A DNA stretch of 64,000 bases from Gammaproteobacteria bacterium (GCA_030425195.1 JAUIAV010000021.1:1-64000); one strand, 5' to 3'. Shown: positions 17,484-26,609, numbered from the stretch's first letter. The notes: a model not told the origin generated them from the sequence alone. Numbers and translations are program-made.

Positions 17484-18452
17484 CTAGTCTTCGGATCCGG
17501 TCAGTTCGTCGAGAAAGCGGGATCGGAAAGTTTTTCCGAAATCCCGGGTCAGCAGCGTGATAGTGCCATCATTCGGGCTCCGATGCAGGACAGATGCAAG
17601 CTCTATGAGGCTGTCGTCCACCTGGGCGCGGATCTGGATCTCAAAAAACTCGCTGGCCACCCGGACGGCGTCGGTGGCGGCCGCCAGCTCCGGAATCTCG
17701 GCGGTGATCTGGGTCACATCCGTGTAGAGGCGCTCGGCCTGGGCGATGCCTTCCACCTGGGCCGCCGCGATGGCCGGGTTGAGCGAGGCGATCACCTCGG
17801 GTGCTGCCGTATTGGCATTGATGCTGAGCTGATCGTTCGGCAGCACGCAGACGAAGGGCGCGATGGCGTCGAAGATTTCCGAATCCATGTCGCGCAGGAG
17901 CCGCAGCTCGCTGACATGATTCGCCAGCCGATCCGCCGTCCGGTAGGCGTGTTCCCCCAGAAGGTATTCGCCGTCCTCGGCGCCGAAGCCGCTCACGTCC
18001 TGATCCGGATCGATCCAGTCCAGCCAGGTGTCGGCGATGGTCTCGGGCAGGTTGAGATTACGCAGCAGGGTCCGGAAGCGGTCGAGATTGATCCGCCCGG
18101 TCCGCTGGCCGGTGGCGGTGGACGCCACCGCATTCAGATTGAAGCAGGCATTGAGGTCGCGCACCTGGATCTCCAGGAATCCGTCGTCCACCTCCAGCGG
18201 CGGCAGCGGCTGAGCCCAGACCTCGGTCAGGTTGTCCACCGCACCCGTCTCCATCCATTCCTGGCGCAGCACCTGCCGGGCGAACGCCTCGGCGCCCAGC
18301 GCGTACTGGAGCGCCTGATCACCGGCGAACGTCTGCCGTGCCTGGGCAATGACCAGGGTCTGGCGGCCCACCAGCTGATAAGCGAGCGCCGAGAGCAGCG
18401 CCAGAATCAGCAGCACGGAGAGCAGAACGACGCCCCGGGACCGGGAGACCAT
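17484..18452 (-). CDS. gspK: Type II secretion system minor pseudopilin GspK
   Basis: GspK caps the pseudopilus tip with GspI and GspJ. The 322-residue length is much larger than other pseudopilins, as expected. The N-terminus RSRGVVLLSVLLILALLSALAYQ has the prepilin-peptidase-type Gly followed by the hydrophobic helix, although position +5 is not Glu; that departure is typical of GspK. The long globular domain includes FNLNAVAS and LSINANTAAPEVIASLNP blocks. Start and upstream stop overlap as TGATG with gspJ. Confidence 0.9.
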   Translation of the reverse strand: MVSRSRGVVLLSVLLILALLSALAYQLVGRQTLVIAQARQTFAGDQALQYALGAEAFARQVLRQEWMETGAVDNLTEVWAQPLPPLEVDDGFLEIQVRDLNACFNLNAVASTATGQRTGRINLDRFRTLLRNLNLPETIADTWLDWIDPDQDVSGFGAEDGEYLLGEHAYRTADRLANHVSELRLLRDMDSEIFDAIAPFVCVLPNDQLSINANTAAPEVIASLNPAIAAAQVEGIAQAERLYTDVTQITAEIPELAAATDAVRVASEFFEIQIRAQVDDSLIELASVLHRSPNDGTITLLTRDFGKTFRSRFLDELTGSED

Positions 18453-19162
18453 CAGCTGGTGCCTCCATCGTCCGGCTCGACGGGTTCCCCGGTAGCGCCG
18501 CCGGGCACATCCGGGCCGCCCGCGTCAGGGCCAGAGCTGGGGGCGATGATCTGGTCCGGGTTCGGCACGGGCCAGACCCGCTCCACCACGCCGAACGGTG
18601 CCGCATCGATCCGAAGGACCACGGCGGCCAGCTGCAGGTTCGGATCGTTGCGGAAATCGCCGGCCGGCGGCCAGAAACTGTGCTCGTTGCCGCTCATGTC
18701 CAGCGCAAAAAATTCCGCCTGCTCGACACCCTGCAGCAGCTCCTGGAGCTGCGGTTCCGTATCGGGCGCCCGGTCCAGGACCATCCAGTAAGCGCGGAAC
18801 AGCGTATCCTCCTGAACGACGTAGCCCACCCGCTGCAGCTCCGACCGGGGCCGCCCGAGCGGATTCCGCCAGCCGAAACGGGTGAACTCGACCATACCGT
18901 CGGCGCCGATCAGGAGGGGTTCCAGCGGATCGCCGAGCTGATCGCGGATGCCCCTGGGTGCCAGCTGAAGCAGGTCCCGCTGCAGGATCTGCATGGACCG
19001 CTGCACCTCGGCCAGCCTTGCGCCGCGCTCGGAAAGCACCTCGTTGTTGGCCAGCACCCGGTTCACGAGCTGGGCGCTGATCAGACCGATGATGCCGAAG
19101 ATACCCAGCACGATGAGCACTTCGATCAGCGTGAAACCGCGTTTCAGAGGACGCCGGTACAT
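18452..19162 (-). CDS. gspJ: Type II secretion system minor pseudopilin GspJ
   Basis: A 236-residue minor pseudopilin with the class III signal RGFTLIEVLIVLGIFGIIGL near the N-terminus (cleavage between Gly and Phe, Glu at +5). The body has typical blocks such as MQILQRDLLQLAPRGIRD and LLIGADGMVEFTRFGWRNP. The last about 25 residues are Gly/Pro/Asp-rich and probably disordered. It sits between gspI and gspK with almost no spacing, in an operon producing the pseudopilus tip. Confidence 0.9.
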   Translation of the reverse strand: MYRRPLKRGFTLIEVLIVLGIFGIIGLISAQLVNRVLANNEVLSERGARLAEVQRSMQILQRDLLQLAPRGIRDQLGDPLEPLLIGADGMVEFTRFGWRNPLGRPRSELQRVGYVVQEDTLFRAYWMVLDRAPDTEPQLQELLQGVEQAEFFALDMSGNEHSFWPPAGDFRNDPNLQLAAVVLRIDAAPFGVVERVWPVPNPDQIIAPSSGPDAGGPDVPGGATGEPVEPDDGGTS

Positions 19163-19163
19163 C

Positions 19164-19598
19164 TCAGTAGCGCCCCACGAAGGCGACCATCTGATCGATG
19201 GGGCCCACGGGCCGGTCGTCGATCACCTCGAAGGTCACCACTTCCACACGCCGCAGCCAGGGATGAGTGGTGTCCTCCACTTCCACTTCCAGACGCCACT
19301 CCCGGTCGCCCATGAACACCCGTTCCGTCGTACGGCCCGTGGGCAGCACGGCATCGGTGGCGGCGGCGGACAGCTTCAGCCTGGCCAGATGATTGTCCGT
19401 CACCCAGTGCGCGACCGTTCTGCGCTCGATGTTGAAAGTCTGATTGACGATGTCACCCACGCGACTGGAGACGGCGAATCCGAGCACGGAGAACACCAGC
19501 AGGGCCACCAGCACCTCGATCAGGGTGAATCCCTTTCGCCGCCGGAAGTGTCGCTGCCGGAAGTGCCGCTGCCGGAATCCGCCCTGCCCTGCCATCAT
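19164..19598 (-). CDS. gspI: Type II secretion system minor pseudopilin GspI
   Basis: The 144-residue pseudopilin has KGFTLIEVLVALLVFSVLGF after an unusually long, basic leader. ATG 19598 is chosen because it overlaps the gspH stop as ATGA; a second ATG follows directly. The leader holds a tandem repeat of RQRHF encoded by a 15-bp duplication at 19542-19571, so the cytoplasmic leader is longer and more charged than usual (about 23 residues before the Phe). The globular part (LARLKLSAAATDAVLPTGRT, DREWRLEVEVEDT) fits GspI. Confidence 0.88.
   Translation of the reverse strand: MMAGQGGFRQRHFRQRHFRRRKGFTLIEVLVALLVFSVLGFAVSSRVGDIVNQTFNIERRTVAHWVTDNHLARLKLSAAATDAVLPTGRTTERVFMGDREWRLEVEVEDTTHPWLRRVEVVTFEVIDDRPVGPIDQMVAFVGRY
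19542..19571 (-). repeat. 15-bp tandem duplication in the gspI leader
   Basis: Two adjacent 15-bp units differ at one position and encode RQRHF twice in the GspI leader peptide; the beginning of a third unit follows. The unit is a multiple of three, so the frame is kept. Confidence 0.85.
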
Positions 19599-20110
19599 CG
19601 CAGCACGTCCTCCGCCTGAGACGCTTCCACCCGGGCCAGGCCATCGGAAGCGACCTGCCAGGGCTCGGCCTGCCATTCCGGTTCCAGCAGGATGCGGAAC
19701 GGCGTCACCTCGCCGCTCGAGAAGATGAGGATCTGCGGCAGCCCATCCTCTTCCTCGAACGGGAGCGCGTCGTACTCCTCCAGATCCAGACTCAGGCCCA
19801 CGAGATCCGGAAGGTCCACGTCGTTGAACGGACGCTGGACCTGCTCCACCCAGACCTGCTGCTCGGGATCGAACTCGGCGAACCGGTAGGCATCCTCCTC
19901 CAAATAGATGCCCCACTCCCGGTTCCGGGTCAGGGAATGCTGACGGGCGAGCTCGATCCGCATGGCCATGCGTTCGGCCGCACCTTTCAGCGCCTGCGCG
20001 GCATCCGCGCCGGTGAAGCTGAGCATCACGGTACCGGTGAGAATCGCCAGGATGGTGAGCACCACCAGCACCTCGAGAAGTGAGAAGCCGGTCTGAGGGC
20101 GGAGTGACAT
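19595..20110 (-). CDS. gspH: Type II secretion system minor pseudopilin GspH
   Basis: A 171-residue minor pseudopilin with the signal TGFSLLEVLVVLTILAILTG (cleavage before Phe, Glu at +5). The body carries the GspH pattern of an ELARQHSLTRNREWGIYLEED block and a late VTPFRILLEPEWQ segment. It overlaps gspI by 4 nt and follows gspG by 19 nt. GspH joins the pseudopilus near the tip complex. Confidence 0.88.
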   Translation of the reverse strand: MSLRPQTGFSLLEVLVVLTILAILTGTVMLSFTGADAAQALKGAAERMAMRIELARQHSLTRNREWGIYLEEDAYRFAEFDPEQQVWVEQVQRPFNDVDLPDLVGLSLDLEEYDALPFEEEDGLPQILIFSSGEVTPFRILLEPEWQAEPWQVASDGLARVEASQAEDVLR

Positions 20111-20129
20111 GGGGCGCTCGGGAGGCCTG

Positions 20130-20588
20130 TCAGAGGTCCTCGTAGCGGATGTCGGCGTTCAGGCCTTCGCCGCCCTCGGCGCCGTCCGCACCCAGTGAGA
20201 AGAGGCTGAACGCATCGCTCGTGCGCTCGTAGATGTAGGGTGAACCCCAGGGATCGGTGGGGAGCGCCTTGATGTAGCCGTCCGGCGAGTAGTTTTTCGG
20301 CTCCGGGAATCCGGCCGGTTTGCTCACCAGCGCCTCGAGCCCCTGCTCGGTGGACGGGTAGACGAAGTTGTCCAGCCGGTAGATGTCCAGCGCATTCGCC
20401 AGCGAGCGGATGTCGCTTTCCGCGGCGGTCACCCGGGCCTGGTCGGGGCGGCCGAGCAGATTGGGCACGATGATCGCACCCAGGATGCCGACGATGACCA
20501 CCACCACCAGGATCTCGATCAGGGTGAAACCACCCTGGCGGCGGTGGGTCTGAGCGGGTCCGTGCCCGGTACTGCGTTTGACACTCAT
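20130..20588 (-). CDS. gspG: Type II secretion system major pseudopilin GspG
   Basis: The 152-residue major pseudopilin forms the shaft of the pseudopilus. The leader ends at GGFTLIEILVVVVIVGILGA, with cleavage between Gly and Phe. The conserved GspG region YRLDNFVYPSTEQGLEALVSKP, the LPTDPWGSPYIYERTS block and the calcium-loop-like FSLGADGAEGGEGLNADIR at the C-terminus are all present, which makes this one of the clearest assignments. It lies 25 nt downstream of gspF. Confidence 0.95.
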   Translation of the reverse strand: MSVKRSTGHGPAQTHRRQGGFTLIEILVVVVIVGILGAIIVPNLLGRPDQARVTAAESDIRSLANALDIYRLDNFVYPSTEQGLEALVSKPAGFPEPKNYSPDGYIKALPTDPWGSPYIYERTSDAFSLFSLGADGAEGGEGLNADIRYEDL

Positions 20589-20613
20589 GGGATTCTCGCT
20601 AATTGATGTGATG

Positions 20614-21828
20614 TCAGACCAGCTGATTCATGGTCAGTATGGGCAGCAGAATAGCCATGACGATGAACATGACAAGTACGGCCATCACAACCAGCATCGC
20701 GGGTTCGAAGAGCTTCACCAGCGTGGTGACGATGCGCTCCACCTCCGTCTGCTGATAGATCGCCACCTTGTCCAGCATGCTGTCCAGCTCGCCGCTGGAT
20801 TCGCCGCTGGCCACCATGTGCAGCAGCATGGGCGGGAAATATCCCACGCTGTCCAGAGCGGCGCGCAGGCTCGCGCCCTCGCTCACCCGCTGGGTGGCGT
20901 CCGCGAGCCGCCGTTTCAGCCACTGATTGGACACGACCTCGGCGGCAATGTTCATCGCCTCAACCAGCGGCACCCCGCTGCTGGTGAGAATGGACAGCGT
21001 GTTCGCGTACCGTGCGGCATTCGCCGACCGGGTGATCCGGGAAACCATGGGCAGACTGAGCTTGCGGTGATCCCAGGCGAGCCGGACCCCGGGCTGCTGG
21101 AGCAGAAACCGGATGCCCGTCACCACGGCCACAGCCACGATCAGCATCAGCCACCACCAGGCCTGGGTGAACTCGGACATGGCGATGAGGATGCGCGTGG
21201 ACAGGGGCAGCTCCTGGCCCATGTTCTCCAGCACCCCCACCATGTCGGGGACCACGTACACCATGAGCGCGCCGACGATGCCGAAGGCGAAGAGTGTCAG
21301 CAGCACCGGGTAGAGCATGGCCATCTCCACGTCCCGGCTCGATTCGAACTGCCGTTCCTCGTAGGCGGCCAGATTGTCCAGCACCCGGTCGAGATAACCC
21401 GATTGCTCGCCGGCGGCGATGGTCGACCGGTACAGGTGCGAGAAGCTGCGGGGATAGTCCGCCAGGCTGCCCGCCAGCGAATGTCCTTCGAGCACCTTGC
21501 TGCGGATGGCCATCACCAGAGAGCGCATGCTCTGTTTTTCGGTCTGCTGGGCGATGGCCTGAAGCGCTTCCTCGATGGGGAGTCCGGCCGCGATCAGCGT
21601 GGCCAGCTGACGGGTGAACAGCACCCGGTCCAGCGCGCCCAGACTGCGGCGCAGGTCCGACAGCGAGAAACCGTCGCCGGCACGCTGTTCGCGAGCCGTG
21701 TCCACCTCCAGCGGCACCAGACCCTGGTCCCGGAGCAGCTGGCGGATCTGGCGGACGCTGTCCGCCTCCAGAACCCCTTTCTTCTGTTTCCCGCGCGCAT
21801 CCAGCGCAATGTATTCGTAGGCAGCCAT
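20614..21828 (-). CDS. gspF: Type II secretion system inner-membrane protein GspF
   Basis: A 404-residue polytopic platform protein with two repeated GspF domains. The N-terminal MAAYEYIALDARGKQKKGVLEADS block is diagnostic; FTRQLATLIAAGLPIEEALQAI and later YANTLSILTSSGVPLVEAMNIA mark the two repeats. Three membrane segments are visible, the last at the C-terminus (MLVVMAVLVMFIVMAILLPI). It works with GspE, GspL and GspM to extend the pseudopilus. It starts 16 nt after gspE. Confidence 0.95.
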   Translation of the reverse strand: MAAYEYIALDARGKQKKGVLEADSVRQIRQLLRDQGLVPLEVDTAREQRAGDGFSLSDLRRSLGALDRVLFTRQLATLIAAGLPIEEALQAIAQQTEKQSMRSLVMAIRSKVLEGHSLAGSLADYPRSFSHLYRSTIAAGEQSGYLDRVLDNLAAYEERQFESSRDVEMAMLYPVLLTLFAFGIVGALMVYVVPDMVGVLENMGQELPLSTRILIAMSEFTQAWWWLMLIVAVAVVTGIRFLLQQPGVRLAWDHRKLSLPMVSRITRSANAARYANTLSILTSSGVPLVEAMNIAAEVVSNQWLKRRLADATQRVSEGASLRAALDSVGYFPPMLLHMVASGESSGELDSMLDKVAIYQQTEVERIVTTLVKLFEPAMLVVMAVLVMFIVMAILLPILTMNQLV

Positions 21829-21844
21829 GAGCGTGCTCCGGCGG

Positions 21845-23398
21845 CTATTCCTCCAGGGTCACTTTCAGGACTTCCTGGACGGAGGTCACGCCGGAGAGAA
21901 TTTTCGCCACTGCATCATCCCGGATGCTGGGCGCATGACGGCGGGCGTAGCCCGTGAGCGCCTGCTCGGACGCCCGGTCGTGGATGAGCTGGCGCAGGGT
22001 GTCGTCCACCTCCACCAGCTCGTAGATGCCCGTGCGTCCACGGTAGCCGCTGCCCTGACAGGCTTCACAGCCTGTGGGCTCGTAGACCGTGGCCGTGGTC
22101 TGATGCAGGAAGGAGACTTCGGACGCATTCGCCGGCCGCGCCGTCTTGCAGTCCGGGCAGAGCACGCGCACGAGCCGCTGGGCCAGCATGCCCACCAGAG
22201 ACGAGGACAGCAGGAAAGGCTCCACCCCCATGTCGATCAGGCGCGTGACGGCACCCACGGCCGTATTCGTATGCAGGGTGGACATCACCAGGTGGCCGGT
22301 GAGACTCGCCTGCACGGCGATCTCGGCAGTTTCCAGATCCCGGATCTCCCCCACCATCACCACGTCCGGATCCTGGCGCAGGATGGCGCGAAGCCCGCGG
22401 GCGAAGGTCATGTCCGCCTTGGTGTTCACCTGTGTCTGGCCGATACCCGGCAGGTTGTACTCGATGGGATCCTCCACGGTGAGGATGTTGATCGTCTTTG
22501 CCGAGAGCTCCGCAAGTGAGGCATAGAGCGTCGTCGTCTTACCGGAACCGGTGGGACCGGTCACCAGGAAGATGCCGTGGGGTTTGTGGACCACGCTGCG
22601 GATCCGCTGCAGGTCTTCCGGCAGCATCCCGAGGTTCGGCAGGGTCAGACGCCCCGCCTGCTTGTCCAGCAGACGCAGAACCACCCGCTCGCCGTTGCTG
22701 GCCGGCATGGTGGAAACCCGGACGTCCACTTCCCGGCCGCCGACCCGGAGCGAGATCCGGCCGTCCTGAGGAATCCGTTTTTCAGCGATGTCGAGCCGGG
22801 CCATGACCTTGATCCGGGACACCAGCAGCGGTGCCAGCTGTCGTTTCGGCTTCACCACCTCACGCATCACGCCGTCCACCCGGAACCGGACCACCAGTTC
22901 CCGTTCGAACGTCTCGATGTGAATGTCCGAGGCGTTCTCACGGATCGCTTCGGCAAGCAGCGCATTGATGAGCCGGATGATGGGCGCATCGTCTTCCTTC
23001 TCGAGCAGATCCTCGGTCTCCGGAACCGAATCGGCGAGACTGGCCAGATCCATCTCGTCGCCCATGTCCTCCACCATCTGCCGGGCTTCCGATGCGTCCC
23101 GGGAATAGGTGCTGCTGAGGAGCGCGTCGAACTCGTCCTCTCCGACCATCTTCAGCTGCAGCGGCCGGCGGGCGAAACGCTTGAGCTCGGCCAGGGTGGT
23201 GAGGCCGGGCTGGGATTTGCAGGCCACCAGCACCCGGTCGGCATCCTCGAGCACGTCGTCACGATGGGTAATCAGCACGCCGAAGCGTTTGGCGAAGGCG
23301 AAAGGCAACAGGCCCGGGCCAGTGTCTGGTAGCGGTCCGGCTGATGCCGCTGCGGTGACCCCGGTGATTTCCAGGGACTGTTCGGCGGGTTCGCTCAT
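21845..23398 (-). CDS. gspE: Type II secretion system ATPase GspE
   Basis: The 517-residue cytoplasmic ATPase powers pseudopilus assembly. It has N-terminal GspL-binding domains, Walker A GPTGSGKTTT at about 281-290, the Asp-box VEDPIEYNLPGIGQTQVN, Walker B region LRQDPDVVMVGEIRD, the His-box LTGHLVMSTLHTNTA, and the tetracysteine zinc site CPDC...CEAC. It is the first gene of the gsp run on the minus strand, with a JAMM-like gene 112 nt upstream. gspC and gspD, usually upstream, are absent from the window. Confidence 0.95.
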   Translation of the reverse strand: MSEPAEQSLEITGVTAAASAGPLPDTGPGLLPFAFAKRFGVLITHRDDVLEDADRVLVACKSQPGLTTLAELKRFARRPLQLKMVGEDEFDALLSSTYSRDASEARQMVEDMGDEMDLASLADSVPETEDLLEKEDDAPIIRLINALLAEAIRENASDIHIETFERELVVRFRVDGVMREVVKPKRQLAPLLVSRIKVMARLDIAEKRIPQDGRISLRVGGREVDVRVSTMPASNGERVVLRLLDKQAGRLTLPNLGMLPEDLQRIRSVVHKPHGIFLVTGPTGSGKTTTLYASLAELSAKTINILTVEDPIEYNLPGIGQTQVNTKADMTFARGLRAILRQDPDVVMVGEIRDLETAEIAVQASLTGHLVMSTLHTNTAVGAVTRLIDMGVEPFLLSSSLVGMLAQRLVRVLCPDCKTARPANASEVSFLHQTTATVYEPTGCEACQGSGYRGRTGIYELVEVDDTLRQLIHDRASEQALTGYARRHAPSIRDDAVAKILSGVTSVQEVLKVTLEE

Positions 23399-23510
23399 GG
23401 GGGTAGACCGTCAAAGGGGTTCAGTCCCGCATGTTATCAGGTGTGCGGGAGGCCCTAGAAGCGGTCTTTGGCCGGATTGGGAACCTGAATCGAGCCCGGC
23501 AACCGCAGAA

Positions 23511-24089
23511 TCAGACCTCCATCACATCCGAGCATCCGCGCGGCGCCTGCTGGCGGGCCGTGCGTCCCGTGACCCGTTCACCCGGATGGCTGCCTCTCGG
23601 CAGCCGGGACAGGGTCCCCGCCACCCGGATACCGGCCTGACGACCGGTCACATGCGCGGGCCGGAGTACCCGGATCTCCCCGTCCGGTGTGATGAGGTAG
23701 AACGGCAGTCCGGTGGCCCGGACCAGGTCCGCATCCGTCGGCGAGAAGATCGCTCTGGTCGGGCCATGCGCGCCGTGGGTATGCCAGAGGCCGACGATCT
23801 CGGCGTCGTCCGGCCGCTGGATGCGGAAAGTCACCCGGTCCTGCCCGGGTCTGCCCCGCCCCTGCGTGAATTCGAAGGTCCCGTCCGGATTGCGCAGCAC
23901 GGCGCCCACGAACTCCACATCCTCTTCGATGGAGACGTCAAGAAACTGTTCTTTCAGTTTGACCAGACCGGTCTCGATGCTGACCGACTGCCAGTGCAGG
24001 GGCGCGGTGAGCACACTGGCCGCCAGAGCGGACGGCCCGAACACGGTGGCCAGCAGGAAACCCAATCCGAGCCGGATCGACTGCCGCAT
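23511..24089 (-). CDS. Secreted JAMM/JAB-like protein (DUF4329-like)
   Basis: The 192-residue product has a Sec signal peptide (LGLGFLLATVFGPSALAA). It then has a domain with IVGLWHTHGAHGPTRAIFSPTDADL, an HxH...SxxD arrangement like the zinc site of JAB/JAMM isopeptidases, with YLITPDGEIRVLRP following as in DUF4329 proteins. A candidate Glu lies upstream (VEFVGAVLRN). The C-terminal about 60 residues are basic and unassigned. It could cut or bind a polymer outside the cytoplasm. It lies just upstream of gspE on the same strand and may be cotranscribed, but a secretion role is only inferred. Confidence 0.55.
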   Translation of the reverse strand: MRQSIRLGLGFLLATVFGPSALAASVLTAPLHWQSVSIETGLVKLKEQFLDVSIEEDVEFVGAVLRNPDGTFEFTQGRGRPGQDRVTFRIQRPDDAEIVGLWHTHGAHGPTRAIFSPTDADLVRATGLPFYLITPDGEIRVLRPAHVTGRQAGIRVAGTLSRLPRGSHPGERVTGRTARQQAPRGCSDVMEV

Positions 24090-24260
24090 CTCCGTTCTCC
24101 TCTCAAAACGTCGACGGTCAGGGTGCGGCGAACAGACTGCAGGGGCCTGAGGATTGGCCCAGGGTTTACGTTTTTTTTGATGAGTTTTGCTGAGTCCGGC
24201 CGATTGATTGCGGCAGGCTGCGACCGGCAGCCTCCCGGAATGCTTAGAAAGGCCCCGAAA

Positions 24261-24279
24261 GCTTAGGAATTCCTTAGAA
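24261..24279. promoter_or_regulatory. Palindromic site in the divergent region before the CadC-like gene
   Basis: AGGAATTCCT (24265-24274) is a perfect 10-bp palindrome. It is flanked by CTTAGA/CTTAGG words that recur at 24243, 24262 and 24273. The position between divergent genes and close to the CadC-like start makes an operator plausible, but no binding protein is shown. Confidence 0.3.
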
Positions 24280-24399
24280 TTGCCCGCAGTATCCCGTCAC
24301 AGGGCGCAGCACCCCTCGTATTGCAACGATTTCGGGCTACAGTGCATCTAAGGAATGAGGCTGGGATCGGGGAACGTATTCCAGGATGGAGACTCGAAG

Positions 24400-26532
24400 G
24401 TGGGCACAGATGGGACGAGAGCCGGGACGAGAGCCGGGATGAGAGCGGATATGGCGCCGGAGGTCAGCCTGGGCGGGGTTCTGGTGCGGCCCGAGGAGAA
24501 CAGCCTCTGCGTGGACGGGGAAGAGATCCACGTGGAACCCAAGGTGATGGCCGTGCTGCAGGTGCTCATGGCCCACGCCGGGGAGGTGGTCGGCCGGCAG
24601 ACACTGATGGAAACGGTCTGGGCCGGTCGTGTGGTGGGCGAAGAAGTGCTCACCCGCTGCATCTCCGAGCTGCGCTCGGCACTCGGCGACAAAGCCGGAG
24701 ACCCGCGATTCATCCAGACCGTGCCGAAGAAAGGCTACCGCCTGCTGACGGAACCGGCAGCCCCGGAAACCCCCGTCTACCGGCGCCGCATCATCGCCAT
24801 CGCCGCGGCAGCGGTGCTCACCGTCACCGCGTTTCTCGCGGTCTGGCTGGCGAACCAGCCGGCAGGCCCGACCCGCATCGCCGTGCTGCCATTCGGTGCC
24901 GAAGCCCGGGAACACCATCTGGGTTCCGGGGTCGCCGAGGAGATCATCAACACCCTGGTCACGCTCCCCGAGCTGCGCGTCACTTCCCGCACCGCGGCAT
25001 TCGCCGAACGGCCGGAAACGGATCCGAAGCAGATCGGCGCCGAGCTGGACGTGGACGCGCTGCTCACGGGCACCATCCGGCGCACGGAAGAAGGGTTCCG
25101 CATGTCCGTGCAGCTGGTGGAAGTCAAGAGCGGCGATCATCTCTGGGCTGACACTTTCGAGGGGCCCGAGTCGAGCTTCTATGCCATGCAGGACGAGATC
25201 GTCGCTTCCGTGGCCAGCACCCTCGGCCTGCCGACGGAGGCCCCGCTCAAAGTGGCCCGCGCCACCGCGGACATCAACGCACTGGACCTCTATCTGCTCG
25301 GCCGCCACCACTGGCACGAACGCACGCCGGAAGGACTGGAACGCGCCGTGGTCTATTTCCAGCAGGCGATCGATGAGGACCCGGGCATGTCACAGGCCTA
25401 CAGCGGCCTGGCCGACGCCTATCTGCTGCAGGCCAGCTACGACAACCGGGATTCGAACGCGGCCGTCGCGCTCGCCGGTCCGCTGATCGACCAGGCGCTC
25501 CTCCTCGATCCGGAATCCGCGGACGCGTATGCGTCCCGGGGCATCCTGCTGCAGAGCCAGGGCGACTATCAAGCCGCGGAAACCGCCCTCACCCGGGCGG
25601 TCGAACTGAATCCCAATCACTCCATGGCGCACATGTGGCTGGGGAACGCGATCATGGCCCACGGCGACCTGAACGGGGCCTTCCTTCACTACGAAGCCGC
25701 CTTCGCGCTGGATCCACAGCATCCGGCGGTGACTCACAACTACCTCAACACCATGATCGAGCTCGGCCGATACGAGCAGGCGCGCGGCATTCTCGCCACC
25801 CGGGCCAGCGCCGATCGATCCATACTCAAGATGACCGCCCAGCTTGCCCTGCAGGCGGGGGACTGGGACCAGGCAGCGGCTTTCGCGGACGCGATGGCGG
25901 ATGATCCGACCGGGGCGCATCTGCTGCGCTGGCAGCTCGAGGTGCGGCGTCAGAACCTCACCGGGGCGGAAACCCATCTCGGTGCGGCCGCCCGGGCAAC
26001 GCCGCAGGACGAGCGGGTCTATCTGGCCGCCCTGGAGCATCAGACCCTGGCACCCGGCGCGATGCAGTTCCACAGCGTTTTCAGCTACTGGGAAGATCAG
26101 ACCGAGAAGCCCTACAAGGTGCTGCTCATGTCGCGGGCCTGGAAAGCCATCGCTCAGGTTCAGCGGGGTGATCTGGCACCGGCCACCACCGAGCTGTCCG
26201 CCCTCCTCGGCGAGCTCGAGTACAGCTATCCCCCCTTCCGGCTCAAGATTCTGAGCCATCTGCTGATCGCGCTCGAAGGCACCGGTCAGCGCGAGGCGTA
26301 CGAACGCTGGCGGATGGAAGCCTTCGACGATCTGAGCGGATTTCTGTCTTCCGGCTGGGGCTCTTTCGAGTTTCAGGTGGAGCGTGGCTATCTGCTGGCC
26401 GCGGCCGGTGACCCGGAAGCCGCGGCGGAGTCTTTCCGCGCCGCGGGTCTGCTCGGTGACATTTCCGGCCTGCGCCTTTCCGGCGACCCGCGGATCCCGG
26501 AGGCGGCGGAGCCGCTTCAGGACTTCATCTGA
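24400..26532 (+). CDS. CadC-type membrane transcription regulator with TPR repeats
   Basis: The product joins an N-terminal OmpR/CadC-type winged helix (EIHVEPKVMAVLQVLMAHAG through FIQTVPKKGYRLL), a membrane helix (IIAIAAAAVLTVTAFLAVWLA), a FlgO/TolB-like domain (IAVLPFG...EEIINTLVTL) and at least five TPR-like units. Such proteins bind DNA while anchored in the inner membrane and sense periplasmic partners through the TPRs. GTG 24400 has AGGATGGAG 8 nt upstream; ATG 24355, 24439 and 24451 are alternatives. The extreme N-terminus contains a three-copy GTRA-type repeat. The target genes are unknown; autoregulation through the upstream palindrome is possible. Confidence 0.82.
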   Translation: MGTDGTRAGTRAGMRADMAPEVSLGGVLVRPEENSLCVDGEEIHVEPKVMAVLQVLMAHAGEVVGRQTLMETVWAGRVVGEEVLTRCISELRSALGDKAGDPRFIQTVPKKGYRLLTEPAAPETPVYRRRIIAIAAAAVLTVTAFLAVWLANQPAGPTRIAVLPFGAEAREHHLGSGVAEEIINTLVTLPELRVTSRTAAFAERPETDPKQIGAELDVDALLTGTIRRTEEGFRMSVQLVEVKSGDHLWADTFEGPESSFYAMQDEIVASVASTLGLPTEAPLKVARATADINALDLYLLGRHHWHERTPEGLERAVVYFQQAIDEDPGMSQAYSGLADAYLLQASYDNRDSNAAVALAGPLIDQALLLDPESADAYASRGILLQSQGDYQAAETALTRAVELNPNHSMAHMWLGNAIMAHGDLNGAFLHYEAAFALDPQHPAVTHNYLNTMIELGRYEQARGILATRASADRSILKMTAQLALQAGDWDQAAAFADAMADDPTGAHLLRWQLEVRRQNLTGAETHLGAAARATPQDERVYLAALEHQTLAPGAMQFHSVFSYWEDQTEKPYKVLLMSRAWKAIAQVQRGDLAPATTELSALLGELEYSYPPFRLKILSHLLIALEGTGQREAYERWRMEAFDDLSGFLSSGWGSFEFQVERGYLLAAAGDPEAAAESFRAAGLLGDISGLRLSGDPRIPEAAEPLQDFI
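24412..24447 (+). repeat. Three 12-bp tandem repeats at the start of the CadC-like gene
   Basis: GGGACGAGAGCC occurs twice (24412-24423, 24424-24435), followed by GGGATGAGAGCG (24436-24447). The units encode GTRA, GTRA and GMRA in frame. The third unit contains a possible alternative ATG start, so repeat number could alter the leader without breaking the gene. Confidence 0.85.
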
Positions 26533-26581
26533 CACGGATGCCCGCAAACCCGGTACACGGCTCCGAAAGCTCTAGTAGAAT

Positions 26582-26606
26582 CCCCCAAATTCTTTGCGGG
26601 GGTGAG
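26582..26606 (+). promoter_or_regulatory. pyrB leader hairpin covering the ribosome-binding site
   Basis: CCCCC at 26582-26586 can pair with GGGGG at 26598-26602, and the latter is part of the Shine-Dalgarno stretch GGGGGTGAG before the TTG start at 26610. Folding would hide the ribosome-binding site. Whether it is regulatory is not shown. Confidence 0.35.
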
Positions 26607-26609
26607 TGA

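Noticed and set aside
17583-21957. Long open frames on the plus strand opposite gspE-gspK
   Set aside because: They run antisense to well-recognised gsp genes, have unnatural compositions (His-, Arg- and Gly-rich) and no motifs; they result from the GC-rich codon pattern.
24337-26547. Long minus-strand frames opposite the CadC-like gene
   Set aside because: They mirror a clear regulator and TPR gene; composition is that of reverse-strand shadows.
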